64,000 nt of DNA, taken from positions 1,860,001 to 1,924,000 of the forward strand of contig CAVWVJ010000001.1 of assembly GCA_963758505.1 (NCBI GenBank). Reading direction: 5' to 3'. The position numbers and the translations under genes were made by a program. Below, piece after piece: positions 31,945 to 40,466 of the stretch. The notes below the pieces were generated by a model that had not been told where the DNA came from, ran no database searches, and saw only the letters and a program-made list of their open reading frames with translations. Positions within the stretch are counted from its first letter, which is position 1; each line of letters begins with the position of its first letter. Source of the DNA: Korobacter sp963758505. Its GTDB lineage: Bacteria; Acidobacteriota; Terriglobia; Terriglobales; Acidobacteriaceae.

Positions 31945-34392
31945 CTACTCGTGGCGTAGCGCGACCATGGGATCGACCTTCATCGCCCGACGCGCTGGGA
32001 TATAACACGCCAGCATGCCCGTGGCGAGCAGGGCGAGCGGGGCCACGACGAGGGTACGTAGGTCGAAGGCCGATACTCCCCACAACTGCGACTTTACTAT
32101 CCGTACCACGAGAACCGCCGATACGAGTCCTGTCACGATCCCAACGCCGACGAGCCAGAGTCCTTTGCGCAGGACGAGAGAGAGGATATTTCCGCTCTGC
32201 GCGCCGAGAGCGATACGAACCCCAAAGTCGTGGGTTTGCAGGGTGACGGAATAAGCGATGACGCCGAAGAGCCCGATCAAGGCAAGCCCCAGGCCGATCC
32301 CGGCGCATGCACCGAAGGACATCATGCGAAACTTGGGCTTCATGTACACATGACTGTTCAGGAAGTCATCCAGTGTCTCCGGCCTGATCAGGAGGGCCTC
32401 GGGATCGGCTGCGGCTACCGCCTGTCGTACGTTGTTCACTACGCTCGAAGGATTGACCGAAGTGCGTACCACCAGGGAACGCGGTCCGAAGCCGGTGAAG
32501 GTGTACGGCAGAAACGCTTGCGGCTCTACAGGCTCTTCCAGCCCCAAGTTTCTGTAATCGCTGACCACGCCCACGATCTCGAAGTAGGCGTCGTGCGGTG
32601 TCTCGGGAATGTCGTCGAGTTCGTTGAACTTGATTTGCCGGCCAATCGGGTCGTCATTGCCGAAGTAGGCCTTCACGAGCGCACGGTTCACCACCGCCAC
32701 CTTGCGACCCGAGGCCATATCTTCCGCCGTCAGCAGACGCCCGTGCAGTAGTTGCAGGCCGAGCACAGCAAAATAGTCTTCGCTTACGCCATCGAAGGCC
32801 GTCGTCCAGTCCTTATCGTGCGGCTTGCCAGGAATCGTGATGTCGCGGCTTCCCGGAACTCCTTCCATCGGCAGGCCAATGGAGGTGGCAGCATAGGTCA
32901 CGCCTGGCACCGCAAGGATGCGCGGCAGGGCATTCTCGAAGAAGGCCCGCTTCCCTTCCACGGTCTCGTAGGCATGGCCGGGCACGCGCACCCTGGCGTC
33001 GAAAAGTCCCTGCGTCTGGATTCCACTATCGAAGTGGAGCATAGAGTAGAAGCTGCGCAACATGAGGCCAGCGAAGAAGAGCAACAGCATGGAGATCGCC
33101 ACTTGGCCCACGACGAGACCCGCGCGAATCCGGGTACCGCCGCGAGCCGCGCCCACGTTCACACCGCTGGTTTGAAGGTTGGAGCGGAGGTCGCGCCGAA
33201 CCGCGAGCCATGCCGGCGAAAGACCAAACAAGAGCGTGGTCAGCAGCGACACCCCAACCGCAAAAAGCAGCACAGGCCAGTTCAAACTCAGGTCCGCTTC
33301 TCCGGGAACCTGCAGCCCCGGAGTGTAGTGAACGAGTTGCAGGCCGAGGAAACTCAGGAGACTGCCGGCAAGGCATCCGGCGACACCGAGCACGAGACTT
33401 TCGACGAACAGCTGCGCAATGAGCCGTCCGCGGCTCGCTCCGAGCGCAGAACGAAGCGCGATTTCGCGTGCCCGAGCGGTGTGGTGAGTGAGCAGCAGGC
33501 TCGCCACGTTGCTGGCAGAGATAAACAGCAACAGGACCACGGCTGCGATCAGCAGGAAAACGGTTTGCTTGAAATCCGCCACAATCGCATCGTTCAGCGG
33601 CCTCACCGACATCTGGAAGTGCTCCGGATATTCCTGGCGATACACAGCCGCAAGGCCCTCCGCGATCACCTGCAGGTCGGCACCCGCCGATGCCAGGCTG
33701 ACATTTTTTTTGATAATCGCGCTGGCGAAGAAATAAACCGGATCGTTATGCTCGATCGCCTGGGCAAAGTCGGGCTCTGGCCGGTTCCACGGGATGACGA
33801 TGTAAACATCGGCGCCGAAGAGCAGGAAACGCTTCGGCATTACGCCAACCACAGTGCGCGAAGCGCCATTGAGCATCATGGTCTTGCCCAGGACCGAGCG
33901 CTCGCCGTTGAAATGGCTCTTCCAGAACGCGTAGCTCAACAAGACGGCCGGAGAGGCCCCCGCTTGCGCGTCTCTCTCCGTAAGCCCTCGTCCGAACAGC
34001 GGAGCGACTCCCCAGAACTCCATCGCGTTGGGAGTGAGAACGCAACCATGAACATCTTCTGAGGTGTTCTGGTGCGTATAAGGAACGTCCCAGCCGGAAT
34101 AGGCGACGACGTCCTCGAAGCTGTGGTTTTGCTTCTGGAACATCGCGATATCTCTTAGGCGATACAGGGTGCGAAAAGCTTCCGCACCGCGAGCGGTGTC
34201 GTGCAGTTGAATCACCATCAGGCGGTTTGCATCGCGGTAAGGAAACGGATACAGCACACCGTTGTAGAAGATGCTGAAGATTACGGTGGACAGCCCAATA
34301 CCCAGCGCCAGAGCCACGATTGCGATCGTAGTAAAGCCAGGATTCTTGCGCAGTTGGCGCAGCGCGTAACGAAAATCTCGCGAAAGATGCAT
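31945..34392 (-). CDS. ADOP-type ABC transporter permease (MacB/FtsX family, duplicated)
   Basis: 815 residues. The start RDFRYALRQLRKNPGFTTIA is the signature of acidobacterial duplicated orphan permeases (ADOP). It has two MacB_PCD/FtsX units: periplasmic domain 1 after TM1, an FtsX core at about 270-390 (SASNVASLLLTHHTARAREIALRSALGA, shown in part), a second periplasmic domain, and a C-terminal FtsX core ending LACYIPARRAMKVDPMVALR. Relatives work with a MacB-type ATPase in mechanotransmission or export. No ATPase, membrane-fusion protein or regulator is adjacent, which fits the term orphan. The cargo is unknown. Confidence 0.88.
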   Translation of the reverse strand: MHLSRDFRYALRQLRKNPGFTTIAIVALALGIGLSTVIFSIFYNGVLYPFPYRDANRLMVIQLHDTARGAEAFRTLYRLRDIAMFQKQNHSFEDVVAYSGWDVPYTHQNTSEDVHGCVLTPNAMEFWGVAPLFGRGLTERDAQAGASPAVLLSYAFWKSHFNGERSVLGKTMMLNGASRTVVGVMPKRFLLFGADVYIVIPWNRPEPDFAQAIEHNDPVYFFASAIIKKNVSLASAGADLQVIAEGLAAVYRQEYPEHFQMSVRPLNDAIVADFKQTVFLLIAAVVLLLFISASNVASLLLTHHTARAREIALRSALGASRGRLIAQLFVESLVLGVAGCLAGSLLSFLGLQLVHYTPGLQVPGEADLSLNWPVLLFAVGVSLLTTLLFGLSPAWLAVRRDLRSNLQTSGVNVGAARGGTRIRAGLVVGQVAISMLLLFFAGLMLRSFYSMLHFDSGIQTQGLFDARVRVPGHAYETVEGKRAFFENALPRILAVPGVTYAATSIGLPMEGVPGSRDITIPGKPHDKDWTTAFDGVSEDYFAVLGLQLLHGRLLTAEDMASGRKVAVVNRALVKAYFGNDDPIGRQIKFNELDDIPETPHDAYFEIVGVVSDYRNLGLEEPVEPQAFLPYTFTGFGPRSLVVRTSVNPSSVVNNVRQAVAAADPEALLIRPETLDDFLNSHVYMKPKFRMMSFGACAGIGLGLALIGLFGVIAYSVTLQTHDFGVRIALGAQSGNILSLVLRKGLWLVGVGIVTGLVSAVLVVRIVKSQLWGVSAFDLRTLVVAPLALLATGMLACYIPARRAMKVDPMVALRHE

Positions 34393-34554
34393 GCAGGGCC
34401 CTCTGCTGGTGGGTTACGAAATTGTAATCGAACCTGCACCGGTCCAGAGCGGGATGTCGCCGTTTACCGCCTCTGGACGCTCGCTTGCCGATTTCCCGTC
34501 GCCGCCGAACTGGTCGCGGTATCGAATGGTGCCTGGCAGAAAGCAGGTACGAGG

Positions 34555-35229
34555 ATGGTTCCAAATCAGCGTCGCCAGGCAAACGCGGAGATTTCTTCGG
34601 CACCCCTATGGCTGAAGTCAGGTTTCTGGTTGTGCATCCTTATCGCTGCGGCGGCGGTGGTGCGCCGGCTGGTCGCCCTTGCACACCCATTGCAGTCCGG
34701 GCCACCACAGCTTCAATCCCTCGACGCTTATTTCGCGGCGCACGCTACCCTCTCCCGGGCGCACATCATTCCCGCACTCCTGTTCGTCGCGCTGGTTCCG
34801 GTCGTGCTCTTCCGCTGGACGAAGGCTGAGTGGCCGCAACGAGCGCTCTATATTTTGGGCTGGATCGTGGGCGGTACGGCATACGCCATGAGTTCACACG
34901 CCGTCGGCGGTTGGGTCGAGCGCTCAGCCGTACTCGTCTTCAATACCTGGTTCCTGATCTCGCTGACGAACGCATTCCGCTATCGGTTGCAGAAAGACGA
35001 ACGACGGGAGCGGCGCTGGCTGGTGCGTGCGGTGGTGGTCCTACTTGGGATTGCGACGACTCGCCCCATCATGGGCATCTTCTTCGCCACCAGTCGCCTC
35101 ACCCATCTCACCCCCCACCAGTTTTTCGGGATCGCCTTCTGGATCGGCTTCTCCATCAACGCCGTGGTCGCGGAGTGGTGGCTGCGCCGCGGAAGATGGA
35201 ACGCACGTACGCAGCGTTTGGTCGCCTAA
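34555..35229 (+). CDS. DUF2306-like integral membrane protein
   Basis: About 224 residues with six to seven hydrophobic helices. After a short soluble N terminus the first helix (WLCILIAAAAVVRRLVAL) is followed by SLDAYFAAHATLSRAHIIPAL, with an RAHIIPA motif typical of DUF2306, and the later HLTPHQFFGIAFWIGF has a second conserved His. The two histidines in membrane context suggest heme or metal binding, but no function is established. The ATG at 34555 (preceded by GAGG) is chosen because upstream residues in this frame overlap the ADOP gene. Its stop overlaps that of exonuclease III by 4 bp. Confidence 0.65.
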   Translation: MVPNQRRQANAEISSAPLWLKSGFWLCILIAAAAVVRRLVALAHPLQSGPPQLQSLDAYFAAHATLSRAHIIPALLFVALVPVVLFRWTKAEWPQRALYILGWIVGGTAYAMSSHAVGGWVERSAVLVFNTWFLISLTNAFRYRLQKDERRERRWLVRAVVVLLGIATTRPIMGIFFATSRLTHLTPHQFFGIAFWIGFSINAVVAEWWLRRGRWNARTQRLVA

Positions 35230-36011
35230 CGCAATTCCACCATGATCGGAGTGTGGTCCGAGGGCTTCGGCAGTTGCCGGGGCGCTTTATCGATGGTGCA
35301 ACTTTGCAGCCGCCCGGCAAGTGCCGGAGATAGCAGAAAGTGATCGATACGGATGCCGCGGTTGTGTTCAAAGGACTGCCGGAAATAATCCCAAAACGTG
35401 AAGTGGCCGCCTTCGGCGGGATGCAGCGAGCGGAATGCATCCGTGTAGCCCATCGCAAGCAACTTGCGGTAGCGCTCCCGTGGTTCAGGCTGAAACAGCG
35501 CATCGCGCATCCAGGAGGCCGGCTTGTGGCAGTCGATGTCCTCGGGAATCACGTTGAAATCGCCGCCGATGAGCGTGGGCGTCTCGTCCTGCAGCCAGCG
35601 CTCCATGCGCACCGCCAGGCGGTCCATCCAGGCAAGCTTATAGCGGAAGCTCTCGCTGCCGATCGGATTGCCATTCGGGGCATAGATATTGACCACGCGA
35701 ATCCCGTGAATGCGCGTCTCGAGAAAACGGGCATGCATGTCGGCTTCGTCCCCAAGCAGCGCGTTGGCCAGCATTTCAATAGGAGACTTGGAGAGAATGG
35801 CGACCCCGTTGTAGGCCTTCTGCGTCACCGCCGCGCTCTCGTAGCCCGCAACACGGAAAGTCTCCGCCGGGAACTCCGCACCCTTGAGTTCCTGCATCAG
35901 GAGCACATCCGGCTGCTGCTCTTTCAACCACCCGGTCACATGGTCAATCCGCGCCCGGATGGAATTCACGTTCCAGCTTGCGATCTTGATGAAAACCTCC
36001 CTGCAGAACAA
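35226..36011 (-). CDS. xth: exodeoxyribonuclease III (AP endonuclease family)
   Basis: About 261 residues of the Xth/ExoIII type, a Mg2+-dependent AP endonuclease and 3'-5' exonuclease in base excision repair. Seen are KIASWNVNSIRARIDHV (metal-binding Asn), LLMQELKGAEFP (Glu ligand), NIYAPNGNPIGSE (catalytic Tyr), GGDFNVIPEDID (Asp/Asn pair), and SDHTPIMVEL at the C terminus (Asp-His). The listed start is a TTG at 36011, but the family's first residue aligns with an ATC codon at 35990, five bases after the strong AGGGAGG at 36002-35996. The true start is therefore uncertain and may be non-canonical. Confidence 0.88.
   Translation of the reverse strand: MFCREVFIKIASWNVNSIRARIDHVTGWLKEQQPDVLLMQELKGAEFPAETFRVAGYESAAVTQKAYNGVAILSKSPIEMLANALLGDEADMHARFLETRIHGIRVVNIYAPNGNPIGSESFRYKLAWMDRLAVRMERWLQDETPTLIGGDFNVIPEDIDCHKPASWMRDALFQPEPRERYRKLLAMGYTDAFRSLHPAEGGHFTFWDYFRQSFEHNRGIRIDHFLLSPALAGRLQSCTIDKAPRQLPKPSDHTPIMVELR
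35996..36002 (-). promoter_or_regulatory. Shine-Dalgarno-like site inside the 5' end of xth
   Basis: On the minus strand AGGGAGG is followed by TTTTC and then ATC AAG ATC. The ATC codon at 35990-35988 is exactly where family members begin with Met. The site would direct initiation there rather than at the TTG 21 bp further upstream. Confidence 0.45.
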
Positions 36012-36056
36012 AGGCGCAGATCGCTCTGCGCCCCTGTCGTTCTCAAGTGGATGAAG

Positions 36057-36995
36057 CTACCAGCCTCGGGTCTGCAGAAGATCTGCTTCCGCGATCGCCG
36101 ACACGGCAAGTCCCTTCATCGTTCCGGTGACCTTCTCGCTGACCTCCGCGAGCACCTTGGGATCGTTGAAATGGGTGGTCGCCTGCACGATTGCCGTGGC
36201 TCGCGTCATGGCCTCTTCGCGCTCCTTTGGATCCTTCAGGTCGAGCGGCGTTGCGCGCTCCTTCATGAAAATTCCCGATCCAACGAACACGGCTTCCGCC
36301 CCCAGCTGCATCATCAGAGCCGCGTCGGCTGGCGTGGCAATGCCGCCCGCCGAGAAGTTCGGTACCGGCAGCTTCCCTGCTTTGGCTACCATCCGTATCA
36401 GCTCGTAAGGCGCCTGGTGATGCTTAGCGGCAGCATAAAGTTCTTCTTCACCTAGAACAGTTAACTGCCTCATTTCTTTGGTGATCTGCCGCATATGCTT
36501 GACGGCATGGATCACGTCGCCGGTGCCCGCCTCGCCCTTGGTACGGATCATCGCCGCGCCTTCGGCAATGCGCCGCAGCGCTTCGCCCAAGTTGCGGGCG
36601 CCGCAGACAAAGGGTGTCTTGAAGGCATGCTTATCGACGTGATGCTCTTCGTCGGCTGGGGTCAACACTTCGCTCTCGTCAATGTAATCGACGCCCAGTT
36701 CCTGCAGGATCTGCGCCTCGGCAAAGTGGCCGATACGGCACTTCGCCATCACGGGAATGTCCACCGTGCTCATGATCTCCTTGATCACTTTGGGGCTAGC
36801 CATGCGCGCCACGCCACCTTCGGCGCGCAGCATCGCCGGAACCTTCTCCAGGGCCATCACCGATGTTGCGCCGGACTTTTGCGCAATCTCGGCCTGGTCA
36901 GCGCTCATCACGTCCATAATGACGCCGCCCTTGAGCATCTCTGCAAGGCCGGTTTTCAGACGCAGCCCATAATGTCCGTTTTTGTTTTCTGGCAT
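36057..36995 (-). CDS. pdxS: pyridoxal 5'-phosphate synthase lyase subunit PdxS
   Basis: 312 residues. PdxS makes PLP from ribose 5-phosphate, glyceraldehyde 3-phosphate and ammonia from the glutaminase PdxT. The barrel begins LRLKTGLAEMLKGGVIMDVM; the catalytic lysines are in SGATSVMALEKVP region context, DIPVMAKCRIGHF and GEAGTGDVIHAVKHM. The phosphate site NFSAGGIATPADAAL and the VGSGIF block are intact. It is slightly longer than the usual 290-295 residues, through both ends. pdxT usually follows directly, but the next gene on this strand is exonuclease III, so the partner must be elsewhere. Confidence 0.95.
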   Translation of the reverse strand: MPENKNGHYGLRLKTGLAEMLKGGVIMDVMSADQAEIAQKSGATSVMALEKVPAMLRAEGGVARMASPKVIKEIMSTVDIPVMAKCRIGHFAEAQILQELGVDYIDESEVLTPADEEHHVDKHAFKTPFVCGARNLGEALRRIAEGAAMIRTKGEAGTGDVIHAVKHMRQITKEMRQLTVLGEEELYAAAKHHQAPYELIRMVAKAGKLPVPNFSAGGIATPADAALMMQLGAEAVFVGSGIFMKERATPLDLKDPKEREEAMTRATAIVQATTHFNDPKVLAEVSEKVTGTMKGLAVSAIAEADLLQTRGW

Positions 36996-37184
36996 AAATC
37001 CTTCTCTGGATCGAGGACACCCCTATTGCCGACTCTCCACCCGACCCCGTTGTGACTGGAACTATCTATTTTATCGCGTTCCGCGCGGCAGCGGTACGTC
37101 GCCGGCCAGAGATTCTCATTGCGTACCCCGGCCGATTTGGCTAAGCTTTTCGGCTCGAATTCAACTCATTCGTCAGGAGCGGAC

Positions 37185-37676
37185 ATGTCTTTGCAGTTCT
37201 CGAACAAAGTCCTCGCCTTCGTGCTGTTTGCCTTTTTGCTCGGCAGCTCCGCTCTTGCCCAGATGCCCAACCCCTACGGCGCCCCCGTGAGTCTGGAGGT
37301 GGCCAAAAAGGTAGCCGCGCCCGCCATTGCCGAGGCCATCAAGAACAACTGGACGGTCGCGGTAGCAGTGGTCGATCCCAGCGGCACACTCGTTTACTAC
37401 GAGAAGATGGACAATACTCAGATCGCAAGCGCGGAAGTTGCCGTCGAAAAGGCGCGCACTGCGGCCATCTACAAACGCCCGACGAAGGCTCTACAGGATG
37501 CGGTCGCCGGGGGCGGCGTCGGTACCCGGGTTCTCGGATTGCACAATGCCACCCCGCTCGAAGGCGGACTGCCTCTCGTCGTGGAAGGAAAAATCGTCGG
37601 TGCGATCGGTGTCTCTGGAGGGACGAGTGACCAGGACGGACAGTGTGCCAAGGCAGCCACCGAGGCGCTGAAATAA
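37185..37676 (+). CDS. exported GlcG/HbpS-family heme-binding-like protein
   Basis: 163 residues. A signal peptide (1-26; LAFVLFAFLLGSSALAQ) is followed by a GlcG/HbpS/PduO-C type domain: SLEVAKKVAAPAIAEAIKNN, then VAVAVVDPSGTLVYYEKMDN, ASAEVAVEKARTAA and GGLPLVVEGKIVGAIGVSGG. The Streptomyces HbpS binds heme and senses redox stress with a two-component pair, but many members have no known role. The start at 37185 is set by AGGAG eight bases upstream and by the signal peptide; an upstream in-frame ATG at 37119 is less likely. No sensor kinase is nearby. Confidence 0.8.
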   Translation: MSLQFSNKVLAFVLFAFLLGSSALAQMPNPYGAPVSLEVAKKVAAPAIAEAIKNNWTVAVAVVDPSGTLVYYEKMDNTQIASAEVAVEKARTAAIYKRPTKALQDAVAGGGVGTRVLGLHNATPLEGGLPLVVEGKIVGAIGVSGGTSDQDGQCAKAATEALK

Positions 37677-37686
37677 CGCGCCCGCG

Positions 37687-38145
37687 CTACGCCGGCTTCC
37701 TGCGGACGTAGAGCGTCTTCTGCACCTCGGCGACCACGTCACCCGATTCGTCCTTCACTTGGACGATATAAATGGGCTCGAACTTTTCCTGGGTCTCCAA
37801 GGCGCGCCGGATCTCGTCAATCTGCTCCTGCGAGAGCCGAAACTGCGCCGTCACTTTGCCGCGTCCCGGCTTGCGAAAGCGAATGCCCGCCGCTTTGTCC
37901 CACACGATGTAACCGGAACCGAGATTCTGGATCAGCATCAGCATGAAGAACGGATCCGTCATCGAGTACAACGAACCGCCGTAGTGGGTTCCCACGTAGT
38001 TGGCATTCCAGAAACGCAATTTCATCTCGACGTCGATCTCGCGGCAATCGGCGCTGATCCGGGTCACGTGGATGCCTGCCCCCAGCAATGGCGGGTAGTA
38101 CCGGATAAAGCGACGGATATTGCGCGCGATGAACTTACGAATCAA
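37687..38145 (-). CDS. DUF4442 hotdog-fold thioesterase-like protein
   Basis: 152 residues. A single hotdog domain of the DUF4442 (YiiD-C-like) group: RFIRYYPPLLGAGIHVTRIS, then VEMKLRFWNANYVGTHYGGSLYSMTDPF, of which the NYVGTHYGGSLY part is the conserved helix-start motif. The late strand segment GKVTAQFRLSQEQ also fits. Likely a cytosolic acyl-CoA thioesterase or acyl-binding protein, with substrate unknown. Its start overlaps by 4 bp the stop of the upstream PaaI-type thioesterase, so the two hotdog proteins are probably made together and may form a heteromer. Confidence 0.75.
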   Translation of the reverse strand: MIRKFIARNIRRFIRYYPPLLGAGIHVTRISADCREIDVEMKLRFWNANYVGTHYGGSLYSMTDPFFMLMLIQNLGSGYIVWDKAAGIRFRKPGRGKVTAQFRLSQEQIDEIRRALETQEKFEPIYIVQVKDESGDVVAEVQKTLYVRRKPA

Positions 38146-38636
38146 TCTTTGAAGTTCTTCCCTACCCGTTTCAGCATCTTCTCGAGATGTTTGCCGAACT
38201 TCTGCACCGGGTCGATGGCCACGAAAAGCCCCTTGCTCCGCGCCAGTATGTCCCCTTTTGAGTTGCGAATTTCCGCAACTGTCCAGTAACGACGGCCGCG
38301 ATGCGCCCTCGGTTTGCCTTCCGCGATTAAAGTTTCTTGGAGTGGTACGGGCTTCAGAAACTGCACTTCCATGCGCGAGGTGAGGGCGATCACGTTATGG
38401 ATCTTCATGACCTTGCCCATGGCTTCGTCGAGCACCGTCGCGATCACGCCGCCATGCGCGTGCCCCGGAGGCCCCATGAACCGCGTCCCCAGACGGAGGC
38501 GCGCAACCATGGAATTCCGCTCCTGGTCGTAGACAAACTCCAGGCGCATGCCCTCTTTGTTATCTACGCCACAGCCATAACAGTAGTTGCGAGGGATCTT
38601 GTGATGATGCCCTTTGCCGTGCACTTGTGGAGACAT
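38142..38636 (-). CDS. PaaI-type hotdog thioesterase
   Basis: 164 residues with a single hotdog domain (4HBT, PaaI family). A C-x-x-C pair in YCYGCGVDN precedes the fold, a feature of a thioesterase subgroup with a small N-terminal motif. The catalytic helix region reads GPPGHAHGGVIATVLDEAMGK, of which HGGV and the Asp/Glu of LDEAMG are typical. EVQFLKPVPLQ follows. Predicted to hydrolyse small acyl- or aryl-acyl-CoA esters in the cytosol. It is translationally coupled to the downstream DUF4442 gene. Confidence 0.8.
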   Translation of the reverse strand: MSPQVHGKGHHHKIPRNYCYGCGVDNKEGMRLEFVYDQERNSMVARLRLGTRFMGPPGHAHGGVIATVLDEAMGKVMKIHNVIALTSRMEVQFLKPVPLQETLIAEGKPRAHRGRRYWTVAEIRNSKGDILARSKGLFVAIDPVQKFGKHLEKMLKRVGKNFKD

Positions 38637-38676
38637 TGCCAGACGATTATCGGTTCCGTCCGGCTAGCGCGCAAGG

Positions 38677-39123
38677 CTAAGCTGCCGCACGCGATGACTT
38701 AGCCGACTCGTAACCTCTTACCGCGTAGTACACGGCGCGGTCGAAGAAGCCATCGAGCAGCTGCATGAACTCCAACTCGTTGAACAAATCCAGCGCGTGG
38801 TCGGCCAGCGACTCGCGGCGTAAATAACCCCACAATGTTTCCTTGGAGAGAATAATGCCCCACACGACGTCATCCAGCGGGACCTTCTGAGCGTGCCGTC
38901 GTTTACCAATCTCCACAAAACGCGTTTCGATTTCGTCTTCCGTCTTGCTGAGCAGCCACTCCCCAAGGTTGCGGTATAAATCGCCGGTAGCGTGCACCAG
39001 CTCTTCGCGGGGAATCACCAGGAATCCGGCTGTCCGAGAAGAGCGATGCAACCGCTGCGCCAATACTCTTGCCAACTCGTCACAATGGTTCTCGATCAGG
39101 TTCACCAGCTTTCGCGTAATCAT
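38677..39123 (-). CDS. small helical protein, possibly RsbRD N-terminal-like
   Basis: 148 residues, predicted all-helical. The start ITRKLVNLIENHCDELARVLAQR and the middle VHATGDLYRNLGEWLLSKTEDEIE, with the Trp-containing helix DVVWGIILSKETLWGYL, resemble the non-heme globin-like N-terminal domain of RsbRD-type regulators of the stressosome. No STAS domain is attached, so it would be a stand-alone sensor-like domain. This is a tentative match by pattern. The ATG at 39123 is preferred because the upstream in-frame extension looks non-coding. Confidence 0.5.
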   Translation of the reverse strand: MITRKLVNLIENHCDELARVLAQRLHRSSRTAGFLVIPREELVHATGDLYRNLGEWLLSKTEDEIETRFVEIGKRRHAQKVPLDDVVWGIILSKETLWGYLRRESLADHALDLFNELEFMQLLDGFFDRAVYYAVRGYESAKSSRAAA

Positions 39124-39202
39124 CCCAAACCCCCTTACTCTAATGACGCTCCTGGCGGAGAGTTCGATGTATAGATTTTTGTAGCAATCCAGAGCTGGGT
39201 GC

Positions 39203-39243
39203 CCGCAAAAGATAAATGCCTTCCATCGGATGATGGAAGGCAT
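39203..39243 (-). terminator. Rho-independent terminator downstream of the pirin gene (minus strand)
   Basis: A perfect 12-bp stem, ATGCCTTCCATC / GATGGAAGGCAT, with a 4-nt loop. On the minus strand it is followed by TTATCTTTT, giving a T-rich tail. It lies about 125 bp after the pirin stop, the nearest upstream minus-strand gene. Confidence 0.75.
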
Positions 39244-39368
39244 CGCCAGGGTTTCAGGATCCAAGCCGAGGAATTGGGCCCCTGGTCCCCACCCATGGGT
39301 ATTTCGTCCCGGATTCGGTCGTATCCGTCGTGCCGCCTGGACGCCTAGAGGCTAAGTTCTTTCGCCCC

Positions 39369-40070
39369 TTAGGCCAAATCGAACAGTAGAAACTCCGCTT
39401 TGTTGGATTCGCCCACGATCTTCAATACAGCTTCCTCGGAAACTGCTGCTCCGTCGCCGCCTTTCAGCTGCTGCCCATTCAGGCTCAGCTCTCCGTGGAT
39501 CACCTGAAGCCATGCGTGCCGCCCTGGACGTAGCTCGTGCCGCACCTCATTTCCCCGCGAAAGCGCTGCATCGTAGAGGTCCACTTCCTGGTTGATGATC
39601 AGCGACTCCTCGCGCCCATCCGGCGACGCTACCAGGCGCAACCGGTTGCTCTTGCCCTGTTCATCGAAGTGCCGGTCCTGGTAATCGGGCACAAGCCCTC
39701 GCTTCTCGGGGAGGATCCAGATCTGCAGCAGCCGGATAGGCTCGGTTTGCGAGTGATTGAATTCGCTGTGGACCACGCCGCGCCCGGCGGTCATGTGCTG
39801 CACGTCGCCCCGTCTCAGCACGGCGCCATGTCCCATGTTGTCCTGGTGTTCCAACTGCCCCTCCACCATGTACGTAATGATCTCCATGTCGCGGTGGGGA
39901 TGCGCTCCGAAGCCTCCGCCGCCCGCGATGCGGTCGTCATTGATCACGCGGAGAGCGCGGAATCCCATGTGCCGCGGGTCCTGGTAGTCGGCAAAGGAGA
40001 AAGTGAATCGGGTGTTGAGCCAGCCATGATCGGCGTGCCCACGTTCGTCGGCAGGTCGGATGGTGATCAT
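39369..40070 (-). CDS. pirin family bicupin (quercetin 2,3-dioxygenase-like)
   Basis: 233 residues, the YhhW/pirin type. The N-terminal cupin carries the metal ligands: His and His in FGAHPHRDMEIITYM, His in HMTAGRGVVHSE, and Glu in SEFNHSQ. The tandem signature RGDVQHMTAGRGVVHSEFN is typical. The C-terminal cupin ends with DGAAVSEEAVLKI. E. coli YhhW degrades quercetin in vitro, while eukaryotic pirins act as redox regulators; the in vivo role here is open. It is a single gene, with a terminator about 125 bp downstream, next to a divergent-looking region before the YHS gene. Confidence 0.88.
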   Translation of the reverse strand: MITIRPADERGHADHGWLNTRFTFSFADYQDPRHMGFRALRVINDDRIAGGGGFGAHPHRDMEIITYMVEGQLEHQDNMGHGAVLRRGDVQHMTAGRGVVHSEFNHSQTEPIRLLQIWILPEKRGLVPDYQDRHFDEQGKSNRLRLVASPDGREESLIINQEVDLYDAALSRGNEVRHELRPGRHAWLQVIHGELSLNGQQLKGGDGAAVSEEAVLKIVGESNKAEFLLFDLA

Positions 40071-40202
40071 CGCATTTATACCTCACAACAATAGATGTTG
40101 TAACATGTAAATGAGATTCAAACCCTTATGCCGCGCGCTGCACGAGACAAAGCTTCCGCCCGAAGGCCTCGCCACACTTTCCTAGGCAGTTAAACCAATA
40201 CT

Positions 40203-40355
40203 TTAACTTGCCGCCTGTGCGTAGGGCGCCGGATCCGTCTCGAATACCTCTTCGCACTCCGCCGAGCAGAAGTAGAAAGTCCGCCCGCGGAAATCCACCT
40301 GGTGCATCGCGTTTTCCTCTTCTACCTGTTTGCCGCAAACCGGGTCCGTCGTCAT
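40203..40355 (-). CDS. YHS-domain metal-binding small protein
   Basis: 50 residues, nearly all one YHS domain: TDPVCGKQV, then FRGRTFYFCSAECEEVFETDP. The cysteines in PVCG and FCSAEC are likely metal ligands, as in the YHS domains appended to copper ATPases and TRASH-like domains. It may be a copper or heavy-metal chaperone. The start at 40355 is chosen because family members begin MxxDPVCG; a 20-residue upstream extension in frame is unlikely. No metal pump is adjacent. Confidence 0.8.
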   Translation of the reverse strand: MTTDPVCGKQVEEENAMHQVDFRGRTFYFCSAECEEVFETDPAPYAQAAS

Positions 40356-40466
40356 GCGTGCCTCCCTGTATGGACGAGATGCCTGCCGAAGCCCCGAGGA
40401 GAGTTGCGGCACCACATTTCCCCCGGATCCGGCATCGAAGTATGAAGTTTAGGGAGGAATTGCTAC

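Noticed and set aside
39244..39368. tRNA or small RNA gene between the RsbRD-like and pirin genes
   Set aside because: GC-rich with partial hairpins, but no cloverleaf, TTCGA loop or CCA-end pattern could be formed.
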